Source: Martinezella lusitana (lineage in GTDB: Bacteria; Pseudomonadota; Alphaproteobacteria; Rhizobiales; Rhizobiaceae). Taken from it: DNA of 64,000 nucleotides. The notes beneath the pieces were generated by a model. That model saw only the letters and a program-made list of their open reading frames with translations, ran no database searches and was not told where the DNA came from. The stretch's first letter is position 1, and every line of letters begins with the position of its first letter. The position numbers and the translations under genes are program-made. This document shows positions 54,524 through 63,442 of the stretch, in pieces. Location of the stretch: NCBI RefSeq assembly GCF_014207095.1, contig NZ_JACHBG010000001.1, positions 868,001 to 932,000 of the forward strand, written 5' to 3'.

Positions 54524-56371
54524 TTAGGCCCGTTCCATGACATAGCTGCCGGGTGCTTCCTCAAGCGCGTTGAGCGCATGGCCACCGGGTTGCCGTGCCG
54601 GAGCCATGCGATGATCCTGGGAGAGGATCCAGGCATGCCAATGCGTCCACCACGAGCCGGGCGTTTCTTTGGCACTCTCCAGCCAGCGCTCGTATTCGCC
54701 TTTCACCGGGCCGCCGGTCCAGAACTGATATTTGTGCTTGTCCGGCGGGTTGACGACACCGGCAATATGGCCCGACCCCGTCAGCACGAATTGCACCGGA
54801 CCACCGAAGCATTGGCTGCCGACGAAGACAGATTTGGCGGGAGCGATATGGTCTTCGCGCGTTGCCAGATTATAGACCGGAATGCGCACATCCTTCAGCG
54901 ACAATGTCTTGCCGTCGAGCACCATCTTGCCTTGGCTCAAGCTATTGTTGAGATAGCAATTACGCAAATAAAACGAGTGGTTGGCGGCGGCCATTCGAGT
55001 GGAATCTGCGTTCCAGAACAGAAGATCGAAGGGCAAGGGATCCTGACCCTTCAGATAGCTGTTGATGAAATAGGGCCATATGAGCTCGGAGGCGCGCAGC
55101 ATATTGAAGGCCGTCGCCATCTTCGAGCCTTCCAGATAGCCGACGACATTCATCTGCTGTTCGAGCGACGCGATTTGTTCCTCGTCGACAAAAACCTTGA
55201 GGTCGCCGGCAAAGGTGAAGTCGACTTGCGTGGTCAGGAAGGTCACGGTGCGGATGCGCTTGTTCTTTTCCTTGGCGTGCAGGGCGAGCGTCGCCGCCAA
55301 GAGCGTGCCGCCGACGCAATAGCCCACGGCATTGACCTCCTGTTCGCCGGTTGCTTTCTCGACGGTCTCTAGCGCGAAATCGATGCCCTCGCGCGCATAG
55401 GAGGTCCAGTCCTTGGCCGCATGCCGTTGATCGGGATTGACCCACGAGATGACAAAGACGGTGTGACCTTGCGCCACACACCATTTTACAAAGGATTTCT
55501 GCGGGTTAAGGTCCAGAATGTAGAATTTGTTGATCCATGGCGGGCAGATCAGCAACGGCCGCTTCAGAACCTTGTCCGTTGCTGGCTGGTATTGGATGAT
55601 CTGGCAGACATCGCTTTGCGCGATCACCTTGCCTGGGGTCAGTGCCATGTCGCGTCCGACGGCGAATTTGGTCATATCAGTCTGGCGCAGCCGCAAATCC
55701 CCGCGACCCAGATTGATGTCCTCAGCGAGCATCTTCATGCCACGCACGAGGTTTTCGGCGTTGGAGGCGACGGTTTCCCTGTAGAGCTGCGGGTTGGTCG
55801 CAACGAAATTGGTCGGCGAAAAGGCGGACGTAATCTGCTTTGTGTAGAACGCTGCCTTGTGACGCGTGTGTTCGTCCAGTCCCTCCGCATCGCCGACCAG
55901 CTTCTCAGCCCAGCCCGCGGTCAGGAGATAGGTTTGCTTTAAAAAGTCGAAGAAGGGGTTCTTTTGCCAGTCGTCGTCGGCAAAGCGCTTGTCCTTGACC
56001 GGTTCGGCTTCTGATGTCGCGGACGAATCGCCGCTGAGGCGCTGCATGGTTTTTGTCCACAGGCCGAAATAGCCCGAGAGCAGGTAGGTTTGCGCTTCCA
56101 GCGTTCGCCGCGGATCGGAAAGCCAGTATTCGCCGACCTTGGAGAGAGTTTTGACCATGTCGGTAATCGGATCGGCAACGGTGTCGACCTTCTCGCCGCG
56201 TTCGCGCGGCGCAAGCCACGCGGATGCTGCTTTTCCGAGGTTTTCCAGGGCGCGCGCGAAGTTGACAGCCATCGCCTCGGGATCTCTGACGATGTAAGGC
56301 TCGACTGACTTTGGATCGAAACCCGCAAAGCCGCCATTTCCTTCATTCTTATCCCGCTTGCTGTCGGTCAC
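54524..56371 (-). CDS. phaC: Class I polyhydroxyalkanoate synthase
   Basis: A 615-residue enzyme that polymerises (R)-3-hydroxyacyl-CoA into PHA granules. The lipase-like box is VGYCVGG with nucleophile Cys near residue 352; the catalytic Asp lies in REDHIAP and the His in GSGHIAGVVNPP. The N-terminal region (about 1-200) is the class I dimerisation part. It heads the run phaC-sfsA-map-radC and is divergent from a lipoprotein gene. No phaAB genes are in the window. Confidence 0.96.
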   Translation of the reverse strand: MTDSKRDKNEGNGGFAGFDPKSVEPYIVRDPEAMAVNFARALENLGKAASAWLAPRERGEKVDTVADPITDMVKTLSKVGEYWLSDPRRTLEAQTYLLSGYFGLWTKTMQRLSGDSSATSEAEPVKDKRFADDDWQKNPFFDFLKQTYLLTAGWAEKLVGDAEGLDEHTRHKAAFYTKQITSAFSPTNFVATNPQLYRETVASNAENLVRGMKMLAEDINLGRGDLRLRQTDMTKFAVGRDMALTPGKVIAQSDVCQIIQYQPATDKVLKRPLLICPPWINKFYILDLNPQKSFVKWCVAQGHTVFVISWVNPDQRHAAKDWTSYAREGIDFALETVEKATGEQEVNAVGYCVGGTLLAATLALHAKEKNKRIRTVTFLTTQVDFTFAGDLKVFVDEEQIASLEQQMNVVGYLEGSKMATAFNMLRASELIWPYFINSYLKGQDPLPFDLLFWNADSTRMAAANHSFYLRNCYLNNSLSQGKMVLDGKTLSLKDVRIPVYNLATREDHIAPAKSVFVGSQCFGGPVQFVLTGSGHIAGVVNPPDKHKYQFWTGGPVKGEYERWLESAKETPGSWWTHWHAWILSQDHRMAPARQPGGHALNALEEAPGSYVMERA

Positions 56372-56530
56372 GCATCATCCTCCCGGCGGCAGCTGTGTCT
56401 TGTTTTCCATTTGTACATCTTGCGGGAAAAGGAATACAAGTCGAATGAAACGCAAGCCTGCTCTTGCTTTGCCGCTGCGACAAATTTAACAGTCTCAGCC
56501 CACGGCAAGGAATTGGGCAGGACGACAATT

Positions 56531-56983
56531 ATGGGCGGCGGCATGGTGGCAAGACTGAACCGGTATTCCGTACTCTGCGGAGCGATGTGCGGAATTCTCG
56601 CGTTGACGCTCGCGGGCTGCTCGACGCCTGAAGAAAAGGCGGCATACGCCAAGCGCAAGCAACCGCCGCAGGCGGTTATTGTGAAGCCCGCAAAGGGCAG
56701 TCCCGTCAACGATGTGAGCACGCAGCAATTCTATAAGGACGGCTATCCTTCCTTTAACGCACCGCCGACCGCCGCCAATGTGCAGATCAACGATCAGCAG
56801 GCGGGCGACATGGTTAAGCAGATGACAGCGCTGGGTGCGCAGCGCAAGGCCGGCACGATCTCGGAGGCCGAGTATCAGAAGCGCGTCGCCGCGATGCGCA
56901 AGCTTGCCGCCGAACATGGCCAGGATACGCTGCAGGAAATTCAGAAAGAGGGCAGCAGCCAGCCGGGCCAGACGCAGAATTAG
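56531..56983 (+). CDS. Small lipoprotein with C-terminal SHOCT-like helix
   Basis: A 150-residue predicted lipoprotein: lipobox LTLAGC with Cys near residue 31, a Pro-rich linker (PPQAVIVKPAKGSPVNDV), and a C-terminal helix pair (MTALGAQRKAGTISEAEYQKRVAAMRKLAAEHG) of SHOCT-like type. Function is unknown. ATG 56531 has AGGA eight bases upstream; ATG 56543 is also possible. Divergent from phaC. Confidence 0.75.
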   Translation: MGGGMVARLNRYSVLCGAMCGILALTLAGCSTPEEKAAYAKRKQPPQAVIVKPAKGSPVNDVSTQQFYKDGYPSFNAPPTAANVQINDQQAGDMVKQMTALGAQRKAGTISEAEYQKRVAAMRKLAAEHGQDTLQEIQKEGSSQPGQTQN

Positions 56984-57207
56984 CCTTGCGTTTCAGGCGA
57001 TTTCGACGCAAAGCGTTCGGACAGGCCGAGTTTGGATGCGTCTTTATCGGTTAAGTGCACTTTGCGTGCGCAGCCGCCCAAGATTCACCGTATCTTTCGA
57101 GAAGACATTGGTTGCGGCGCCGCGAGTTCCAAGTTCGTATCGTGGCTGTCCGGGAGAGCAACGAACTTAAGTGCGGTTTTGAGGGCCGCTGTCCCATGGG
57201 GAAAGAA

Positions 57208-58428
57208 ATGGAAGAGTTTCATAAAGTCCGGCGTTTGCCGCCCTACGTTTTCGAACAGGTCAACCGTTTGAAAGCCAGCGCGCGAGCGGGCGGGGCGGAC
57301 ATTATCGATCTCGGCATGGGCAATCCAGACCTTCCTACCCCCAAGGCCATCGTCGATAAACTGTGCGAAGTGGTCCAGGACCCGCGTACGCATCGCTATT
57401 CCTCCTCCAAGGGCATTCCGGGCCTTCGCCGGGCCCAGGCGGCTTATTACGCCCGTCGATTTGGCGTGAAGCTCAATCCTGATACGCAGGTGGTCGCCAC
57501 CCTAGGCTCCAAGGAAGGCTTCGCCAATATGGCGCAGGCAATCACGGCGCCGGGCGATGTCATTCTCTGCCCGAACCCGACCTATCCGATCCATGCTTTC
57601 GGTTTCCTGATGGCCGGCGGCGTGATCCGTTCGATACCGGTCGAGCCGGATGACAGCTTCTTCCCGCCGCTCGAGCGCGCCGTGCGTCACTCGATCCCGA
57701 AGCCGCTTGCGCTCATCCTGAACTATCCGTCGAACCCGACGGCCTATGTGGCGACGCTCGATTTCTACAAGGAAGTCGTGGCCTTCGCGAAGAAGCACGA
57801 CATCATCGTGTTGTCGGATCTCGCCTATTCCGAGATCTATTTCGACGACATGCCGCCGCCGTCGGTGCTGGAGGTTCCAGGTGCCATTGACGTCGCCGTT
57901 GAGTTCACTTCGATGTCGAAGACTTTCTCCATGCCCGGCTGGCGTATGGGTTTTGCCGTCGGCAACGAACGGCTGATCGCGGCCCTGACGCGCGTGAAGT
58001 CCTACCTCGACTACGGCGCCTTCACCCCGATCCAGGTGGCGGCGACGCATGCGCTCAACGGCGACGGCTCCGACATCGCGGAAGTGCGCAACATCTACAA
58101 GCGCCGCCGCGACATTCTGGTTGAGAGCTTCGGTAAGGCCGGCTTCGACGTGCCGCCGCCGGCTGCAACCATGTTCGCCTGGGCGAAGATCCCGGAAAAG
58201 TTCCGTCATCTCGGTTCGCTGGAGTTTTCCAAGCTGCTGGTCGAAAAAGCCGATATCGCGGTTGCACCGGGCATCGGCTTTGGCGAGCAGGGCGACGATT
58301 ATGTCCGCATCGCGCTCGTTGAAAACGAGCACCGCATTCGGCAGGCAGCGCGCAATCTCAAGCGCTTCCTCTCCGCTGCGGATGAAACGATGCACAATGT
58401 GATTTCGCTGAACGCCCATCGTTCGTAA
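57208..58428 (+). CDS. alaC: PLP-dependent aminotransferase, AlaC-like
   Basis: A 406-residue class I/II aminotransferase resembling E. coli AlaC and LL-diaminopimelate aminotransferases. It includes FEQVNRLKASARAGGADIIDLGMGNPDLPTP, the PLP-contacting NYPSNPTAYV, SDLAYSEIYFDD and the Schiff-base Lys in SMSKTFSMPGWRMGFAVG. AlaC makes alanine from pyruvate and glutamate. The start is ATG 57208 (MEEFHKVRRLPP) or ATG 57196, four codons earlier; GGGGAAAG precedes 57208. It is followed by hom, linking it to aspartate-family amino acid synthesis. Confidence 0.9.
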   Translation: MEEFHKVRRLPPYVFEQVNRLKASARAGGADIIDLGMGNPDLPTPKAIVDKLCEVVQDPRTHRYSSSKGIPGLRRAQAAYYARRFGVKLNPDTQVVATLGSKEGFANMAQAITAPGDVILCPNPTYPIHAFGFLMAGGVIRSIPVEPDDSFFPPLERAVRHSIPKPLALILNYPSNPTAYVATLDFYKEVVAFAKKHDIIVLSDLAYSEIYFDDMPPPSVLEVPGAIDVAVEFTSMSKTFSMPGWRMGFAVGNERLIAALTRVKSYLDYGAFTPIQVAATHALNGDGSDIAEVRNIYKRRRDILVESFGKAGFDVPPPAATMFAWAKIPEKFRHLGSLEFSKLLVEKADIAVAPGIGFGEQGDDYVRIALVENEHRIRQAARNLKRFLSAADETMHNVISLNAHRS

Positions 58429-58436
58429 TGTTCTGT

Positions 58437-58458
58437 GGCAGCCGTCTCGGCGGCTGCC
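58437..58458 (+). promoter_or_regulatory. GC-rich hairpin between alaC and hom
   Basis: GGCAGCCG (58437-58444) and CGGCTGCC (58451-58458) form a perfect 8-bp stem with a 6-nt loop, without a T-run. It could stabilise upstream mRNA or act as a partial terminator. Confidence 0.4.
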
Positions 58459-58486
58459 GCCCCAATATACTGATCAGGAATTTTCC

Positions 58487-59806
58487 ATGGCAGATGCCCT
58501 CAAAATCGGCATTGCGGGCTTGGGTACCGTCGGTGCCTCGCTCGTCCGCATCATCCAGAGTCGCGCTAAAGAGCTTGCCGCTACCTGCGGTCGCCCCGTC
58601 AAGATCGTCGCAGTCACGGCGCGCGACCGTACTAAGGATCGCGGCATCGACCTTACTGATATCGAGTGGTTCGGCGGTCCGGTGGATCTAGCCCAGAAGG
58701 CTGATATCGATGTGTTCGTCGAGCTGATCGGCGGCTCCGAGGGTGCTGCCAATGCAGCTGTGCGGGCAGCGCTTGCGCGTGGTCTGCATGTCGTCACAGC
58801 CAACAAGGCGCTGCTTGCCTATCATGGCGTCGAACTGGCTGAGATTGCCGAAGAAAAGGGCGCGCTGCTGAATTTCGAAGCGGCGGTCGCAGGCGGCATT
58901 CCCGTCATCAAGGCCCTGCGCGAATCCCTGACGGGCAATACGATTTCGCGCGTTTACGGCATCATGAACGGCACCTGCAACTACATCCTGACCCGGATGG
59001 AGAAGGAGGGCCTGTCCTTCGCAGATTGCCTCAAGGAAGCGCAGCGCCTCGGCTATGCCGAAGCGGATCCCGCTTTCGATATCGAAGGCAACGATACCGC
59101 CCATAAGCTGGCCATCCTGACAACGCTCGCTTTCGGCAACCGCATCGCGGCTGACGACATCTATCTCGAGGGCATTACCAACGTCTCCATCGAGGACATC
59201 CGTGCGGCCGCCGACCTCGGCTACCGTATCAAGCTGCTCGGCGTCGCCCAGCGCACGGAAACCGGCATCGAACAGCGCGTGCATCCGACCATGGTACCGC
59301 TCGATTCGGTCATCGCCCAGGTTGATGGCGTCACCAACGCCGTAGCGATCGAATCCGATATTCTCGGCGAATTGCTGATGGTTGGCCCGGGTGCGGGCGG
59401 CAACGCCACCGCATCGTCCGTGCTGGGTGATATCGCCGATATCGCCAAGAGTCGCCCGGGCGAGCAGCGCGTGCCGGTGCTTGGCCATCCGGCCAAGGCG
59501 CTCGAGCCCTATCGTAAGGCGCAAATGCAGAGCCATGAAGGTGGCTACTTCATTCGCCTGACGGTCCTCGACCGCACCGGCGTCTTCGCAAGCGTCGCGA
59601 CCCGCATGGCGGAAAATCACATCTCGCTCGAATCGATCGTCCAGCGGTCGACGCAGCACCTGTCGCCCTCGGCGCATCAGACGATCATCCTCGTCACCCA
59701 CGCGACGACGGAAGATTCGGTTCGCAAGGCTGTCGCGGCCATCAAGACCGAGGGCTACCTGGTGGGCGAGCCGCAGGTCATCCGCATCGAGCGGCCGAAG
59801 GAATAG
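58487..59806 (+). CDS. hom: Homoserine dehydrogenase
   Basis: A 439-residue NAD(P)-dependent enzyme that reduces aspartate semialdehyde to homoserine for threonine and methionine synthesis. The Rossmann motif is KIGIAGLGTVGASLVRII. The catalytic region contains NFEAAVAGGIPVIKALRE, GIMNGTCNYILTRM and GYAEADPAFDIEGNDTAHKLAIL. The C-terminal ACT domain (about 355-439, RLTVLDRTGVFASVA) suggests feedback control by threonine. Preceded by alaC and followed 49 bases later by recJ. Confidence 0.97.
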   Translation: MADALKIGIAGLGTVGASLVRIIQSRAKELAATCGRPVKIVAVTARDRTKDRGIDLTDIEWFGGPVDLAQKADIDVFVELIGGSEGAANAAVRAALARGLHVVTANKALLAYHGVELAEIAEEKGALLNFEAAVAGGIPVIKALRESLTGNTISRVYGIMNGTCNYILTRMEKEGLSFADCLKEAQRLGYAEADPAFDIEGNDTAHKLAILTTLAFGNRIAADDIYLEGITNVSIEDIRAAADLGYRIKLLGVAQRTETGIEQRVHPTMVPLDSVIAQVDGVTNAVAIESDILGELLMVGPGAGGNATASSVLGDIADIAKSRPGEQRVPVLGHPAKALEPYRKAQMQSHEGGYFIRLTVLDRTGVFASVATRMAENHISLESIVQRSTQHLSPSAHQTIILVTHATTEDSVRKAVAAIKTEGYLVGEPQVIRIERPKE

Positions 59807-59812
59807 GCTGAC

Positions 59813-59836
59813 CGGCGGCGTCCGCGGACGCTGCCG
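59813..59836 (+). promoter_or_regulatory. GC-rich inverted repeat between hom and recJ
   Basis: CGGCGGCGTCC (59813-59823) and GGACGCTGCCG (59826-59836) are inverted copies (one G-T pair) with a 2-base centre; no T-run follows. It resembles the hairpin between alaC and hom and may have the same function. Confidence 0.35.
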
Positions 59837-59855
59837 TCCTCATGATTTGGGAGAG

Positions 59856-61661
59856 ATGGTGGAGCAACCGGTCGATCCAGTTCAGCGTGCCTTTCTGGGC
59901 GTCGAGCATTCCGTTTCCGGCAATCGCTGGGTTTCCCGTCTCGATCAGGCTGGTCAGAACAGGGCGCTTGCGATCGCGCAGGTGCACGGCCTGCCGGAAC
60001 TGATTGCCCGCGTGCTTGCCGGACGTGGCGTCGGCATCGATGAGGCTATGGCCTTCCTCGATCCGACGATCCGCAGTCTGATGCCGGATCCCTATTTGCT
60101 GACCGATTGCGAGAAAGCGGCACAGCGCCTTCTGCGCGCGATCAAGGCGGGTGAGACTGTTGCGATCTTCGGCGACTACGACGTCGACGGAGCGGCCTCC
60201 TCGGCGCTGCTTTATCGTTTCCTGACCCATTTCGGCGTCCCTGCGAGCATCTACATCCCGGACCGCATTTTCGAAGGTTACGGCCCCAATCCCAATGCCA
60301 TCAATCAGCTCATCGACAATGGCGCGAAGCTGATCGTGACCGTCGATTGCGGCTCCACGAGCTTCGAAGCGCTCGAGGCGGCGAGGGCGCGAGACATCGA
60401 CGTCGTGGTCATCGATCACCATCAGGTCGGGCACGAACTGCCGCCATGCCAGGCATTGGTCAACCCGAACCGCGAGGACGATCTATCCGGGCAAGGGCAT
60501 CTCTGCGCCGCAGGCGTCGTCTTTCTCGTTCTGGTCGCGGCCTTGAAGCAGCTGCGAGAGGCGGGTGATTCCCGCGTGCGTTCGATCGATCTGCTTGCCT
60601 GGCTCGATATCGTCGCGCTCGCGACCGTCTGTGACGTCGTGCCGCTCAAGGGGCTCAACCGCGCCTATGTCGTCAAGGGCCTGATTGCGGCCCGGCATCA
60701 GGGCAATCCCGGTCTTGCGGCTCTCTTCCGCAAGGCGGGGCTCGGTGGTCCGGTGACGCCGTATCATTTCGGCTTCCTGATCGGCCCGCGCATCAATGCC
60801 GGCGGCCGAATCGGCGATGCAGCGCTTGGAGCGCGCCTGCTGACGCTGGACGACACAGGCGAAGCCGAGACGATCGCCGGCAAGCTCGATGAACTCAATC
60901 GCGAGCGCCAGGCCATGGAGGCCGCGATGCTGCAGGAGGCGGAGGCTGAGGCACTGGCGGAATACGGCAATGGCGACGGCGCCTCGGTTATCATCACGGC
61001 GCGGGAAAACTGGCACCCCGGCATCGTCGGCTTGATCGCGTCGCGGCTGAAGGACAAGTTTCGCCGCCCGGCCTTTGCCATCGCCTTTGATGCGATGGGC
61101 AAGGGCACAGGCTCCGGTCGTTCGATCAGCGGCTTCGATATGGGGCGCATGGTTCGCGCTGCCGTGGACGCCGGTCTGCTGGTCAAAGGTGGCGGCCATG
61201 CGATGGCAGCCGGCCTGACGGTGGAACGAAGCAATCTCGGAAAACTGCGCGGCTTCTTCACGGAAAAGGCCGAGAAGCAGGTGGCAGGCCTGGTGGCGAA
61301 TGAAACACTGAAGATCGACGGCGCAATCGGTGCAAGCGGCGCGACCGTGGAGCTGATAGATCGCCTCGAAACCGCCGGTCCCTACGGCTCCGGCCATCCG
61401 CAGCCTATTTTCGCTCTGCCGAGCCATCGGCTGCGCGATTCCCGCCTTGTCGGCCAATCGCACATCAAGATCACCCTGGAAGCGCAGGATGGCGGCCGCG
61501 TCGATGGCATCGCATTCCGCGCTGCAGAGACGCCGCTCGGCCAGCTTCTGATGTCGTCCCGCGGCGCTCAGATCCATGTCGCAGGCACGCTCGGTGCCGA
61601 TCACTGGCAGGGAAGCCGCCGCGTGCAACTCCGCGTCACGGATGCTGCCAAGGCTCCCTGA
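59856..61661 (+). CDS. recJ: Single-stranded-DNA-specific exonuclease RecJ
   Basis: A 601-residue DHH-family 5'-3' exonuclease of recombination and mismatch repair. The DHH motifs are IFGDYDVDGAASSALLY, VTVDCGSTS and VVVIDHHQVG. GPRINAGGRIGDAALG and the DHHA1 motif KGGGHAMAAGLTVE follow, and a C-terminal OB domain is at about 470-600. ATG 59856 or GTG 59859 could be used; the GGGAG at 59849-59853 is closely spaced for both. Last gene of the alaC-hom-recJ run. Confidence 0.95.
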   Translation: MVEQPVDPVQRAFLGVEHSVSGNRWVSRLDQAGQNRALAIAQVHGLPELIARVLAGRGVGIDEAMAFLDPTIRSLMPDPYLLTDCEKAAQRLLRAIKAGETVAIFGDYDVDGAASSALLYRFLTHFGVPASIYIPDRIFEGYGPNPNAINQLIDNGAKLIVTVDCGSTSFEALEAARARDIDVVVIDHHQVGHELPPCQALVNPNREDDLSGQGHLCAAGVVFLVLVAALKQLREAGDSRVRSIDLLAWLDIVALATVCDVVPLKGLNRAYVVKGLIAARHQGNPGLAALFRKAGLGGPVTPYHFGFLIGPRINAGGRIGDAALGARLLTLDDTGEAETIAGKLDELNRERQAMEAAMLQEAEAEALAEYGNGDGASVIITARENWHPGIVGLIASRLKDKFRRPAFAIAFDAMGKGTGSGRSISGFDMGRMVRAAVDAGLLVKGGGHAMAAGLTVERSNLGKLRGFFTEKAEKQVAGLVANETLKIDGAIGASGATVELIDRLETAGPYGSGHPQPIFALPSHRLRDSRLVGQSHIKITLEAQDGGRVDGIAFRAAETPLGQLLMSSRGAQIHVAGTLGADHWQGSRRVQLRVTDAAKAP

Positions 61662-61814
61662 GCGACCATTAGAACAGGCCAAGCGATGAGCTTCGGCGAT
61701 AGCAATGAACTATCGTCTCGCAGCATTCGATAGCTGCGTCCAACTATTGCCATCTCTGCCGAAAAACTCGTTCAAATCACGCAGCGCTGCGATCGATGAT
61801 CTTGGATGGTACCG

Positions 61815-62793
61815 ATGTCCTTCAGACTTAGGTTTTTGGTGGCAGTTCTTGTTTTGGTGTCGCTCACGACAGCGGGAGCTGCCGGTTGGCTATGGGCGCG
61901 CAATGGCGCTTACGGCTTGAACACTTTTTTGCGGCGTGGCGGCACCTACTGAATTTCAGTCAAGCCTGACGATTCGCGCCTGTCACCCTCCATGCGGCTG
62001 GCGCTCCGCGATCCGCAGCCGGTGGCGCAACCAGGCCCTCTTGCGTGGCAGCAGCCTCGGAAAGGCTTCGAGGTTGCTGAACTGCCCGTCATGGTGAACG
62101 GGAGTGAAACTGATCGCATCTTGCCGAACCGCATAGATCCCGCGCTGTATCGTTTCGTAGCGAGAAATGCGCCGGACGGAGACAGAGGTATCGATGAATG
62201 GGAGCGCGTATTGCCGGAAGCGCTCCTCATTGTTAACGGCAGCTACTACGACCTCAAGGGGAGGCCGGATACGCCGATCATAAGCAATGGTATCGCCATG
62301 GGGCCGGCGACATATGATGCAGAGGCCGGCGCTTTTTTATCGCAGGCGATGGATTCGCCGATATCAGGGATCTGATCCGTCAGGATTGGCAAGCAGCGTT
62401 CACGGCGCGGCAAATGCCATGGTCTCCTATCCTTTGCTGATCGGCTCCGATGGACAGACCCACGTTAACGCCAAAAGCCGTTGGCTGGCCAATCGCACCT
62501 TCGTCGGTAAAGATGGTGCGGGCCGCATCATTGTCGGGACCACAAAGGAAGCTTTCTTTCCGCTCGCAGCATTGGCAGAGTTTTTAAAAAGCTCCCCTCT
62601 GGATCTGAAGATCGCGCTTAACTTCGATGGCGGGCCGATTGCCTGCCAACGCGTCCGTTTGCCGGGATTCCAGAGAAAGTTTTACGCGCGTTGGGAAGCG
62701 CAGGTCCATGGCAATGACGTTCAGCTTCTGAGGTGGCCGATATCAAGCGCTACGTGGTCTATGCCGATGGTTTTGACCGTCGAACCGAAGTAG
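61815..62793 (+). pseudogene. Broken phosphodiester glycosidase-family gene (NAGPA domain)
   Basis: The ATG at 61815 opens a signal or membrane segment (MSFRLRFLVAVLVLVSLTTA) and stops at an in-frame TGA at 61950-61952. The same frame then continues open from ISVKPDD through 62375 with good domain sequence (LPEALLIVNGSYYDLKGRPDTP). At T6 (62333-62338) the sensible reading moves to the -1 frame (FIAGDGFADIRDLIRQDW), and near 62390-62400 to the -1 frame again (NAMVSYPLLIGSDG, SRWLANRTFVG, NFDGGPIACQ). One nonsense and two single-base losses make it a pseudogene. The intact family (DUF2233/NAGPA) is secreted and acts on glycosides. Confidence 0.8.
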
Positions 62794-62833
62794 CGCGCAG
62801 CTTTGAAACTTCTCGATAATTTGGGAGAAACAG

Positions 62834-62908
62834 TGGCACGCCCTAGGGGAGTCGAACCCCTCTTTACAGAATGAAAATCTGTCGTCCTAACCGATAGACG
62901 AAGGGCGC
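62834..62908 (-). tRNA. tRNA-Glu (TTC), copy 1
   Basis: A 75-nt minus-strand tRNA: acceptor GCGCCCT/AGGGCGT (G-T at the first pair), anticodon stem ACAGA/TCTGT around loop TTTTCAT (anticodon TTC), T arm GGTTCGACTCC, encoded CCA. Confidence 0.96.
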
Positions 62909-63037
62909 GTGCTGTGGCGCCCTTATAGTCAGCACCTTTCATTCCCGCAAGCGGAAAATCGAGAAAAATCCCAGAAAAATCCATGGCTAGAGAAAGATTT
63001 TTCGAGGCATTGTGGAAAACTTCGAAGCATCGGGATC

Positions 63038-63112
63038 TGGTACGCCCTAGGGGAGTCGAACCCCTCTTTACAGAATGAGAATCTGTCGTCCTAACCGATA
63101 GACGAAGGGCGC
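63038..63112 (-). tRNA. tRNA-Glu (CTC)
   Basis: Almost identical to its two neighbours, but the anticodon loop is TTCTCAT, giving anticodon CTC. The discriminator region reads GTACCA rather than GTGCCA. 75 nt, minus strand, CCA encoded. Confidence 0.95.
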
Positions 63113-63194
63113 GTGGCGCATAAGCAAGATAAGAATAGCCTATTCGCTTTGCAAGCAATGTCTTAAATGATTTGGTTCGGGAAGGAAACAACAG

Positions 63195-63269
63195 TGGCAC
63201 GCCCTAGGGGAGTCGAACCCCTCTTTACAGAATGAAAATCTGTCGTCCTAACCGATAGACGAAGGGCGC
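63195..63269 (-). tRNA. tRNA-Glu (TTC), copy 2
   Basis: Identical in sequence to the tRNA at 62834-62908 as far as I can read, with anticodon TTC. It is the upstream-most of the three tandem tRNA-Glu genes on the minus strand. Confidence 0.96.
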
Positions 63270-63442
63270 GTGCAGCTGTTGTGTGGCGCGCTTATAGCGA
63301 GGTGATTTCATTCCTGCAAGCGGCAATTTTGCTTTTTTGTGGAAAAAATGACAGATGGATGAAATTGCCGCCGGCGATGAATAAGTGAGACTTAACAGGG
63401 CCTTGCTGGCGGCACCGCAGATTTCTTGCAAAGCCGGGCTCT

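Noticed and set aside
61950..61952. In-frame TGA read as a selenocysteine or programmed readthrough site
   Set aside because: No selenocysteine insertion element is visible, and the same gene has two further frameshifts, so simple decay is more likely.
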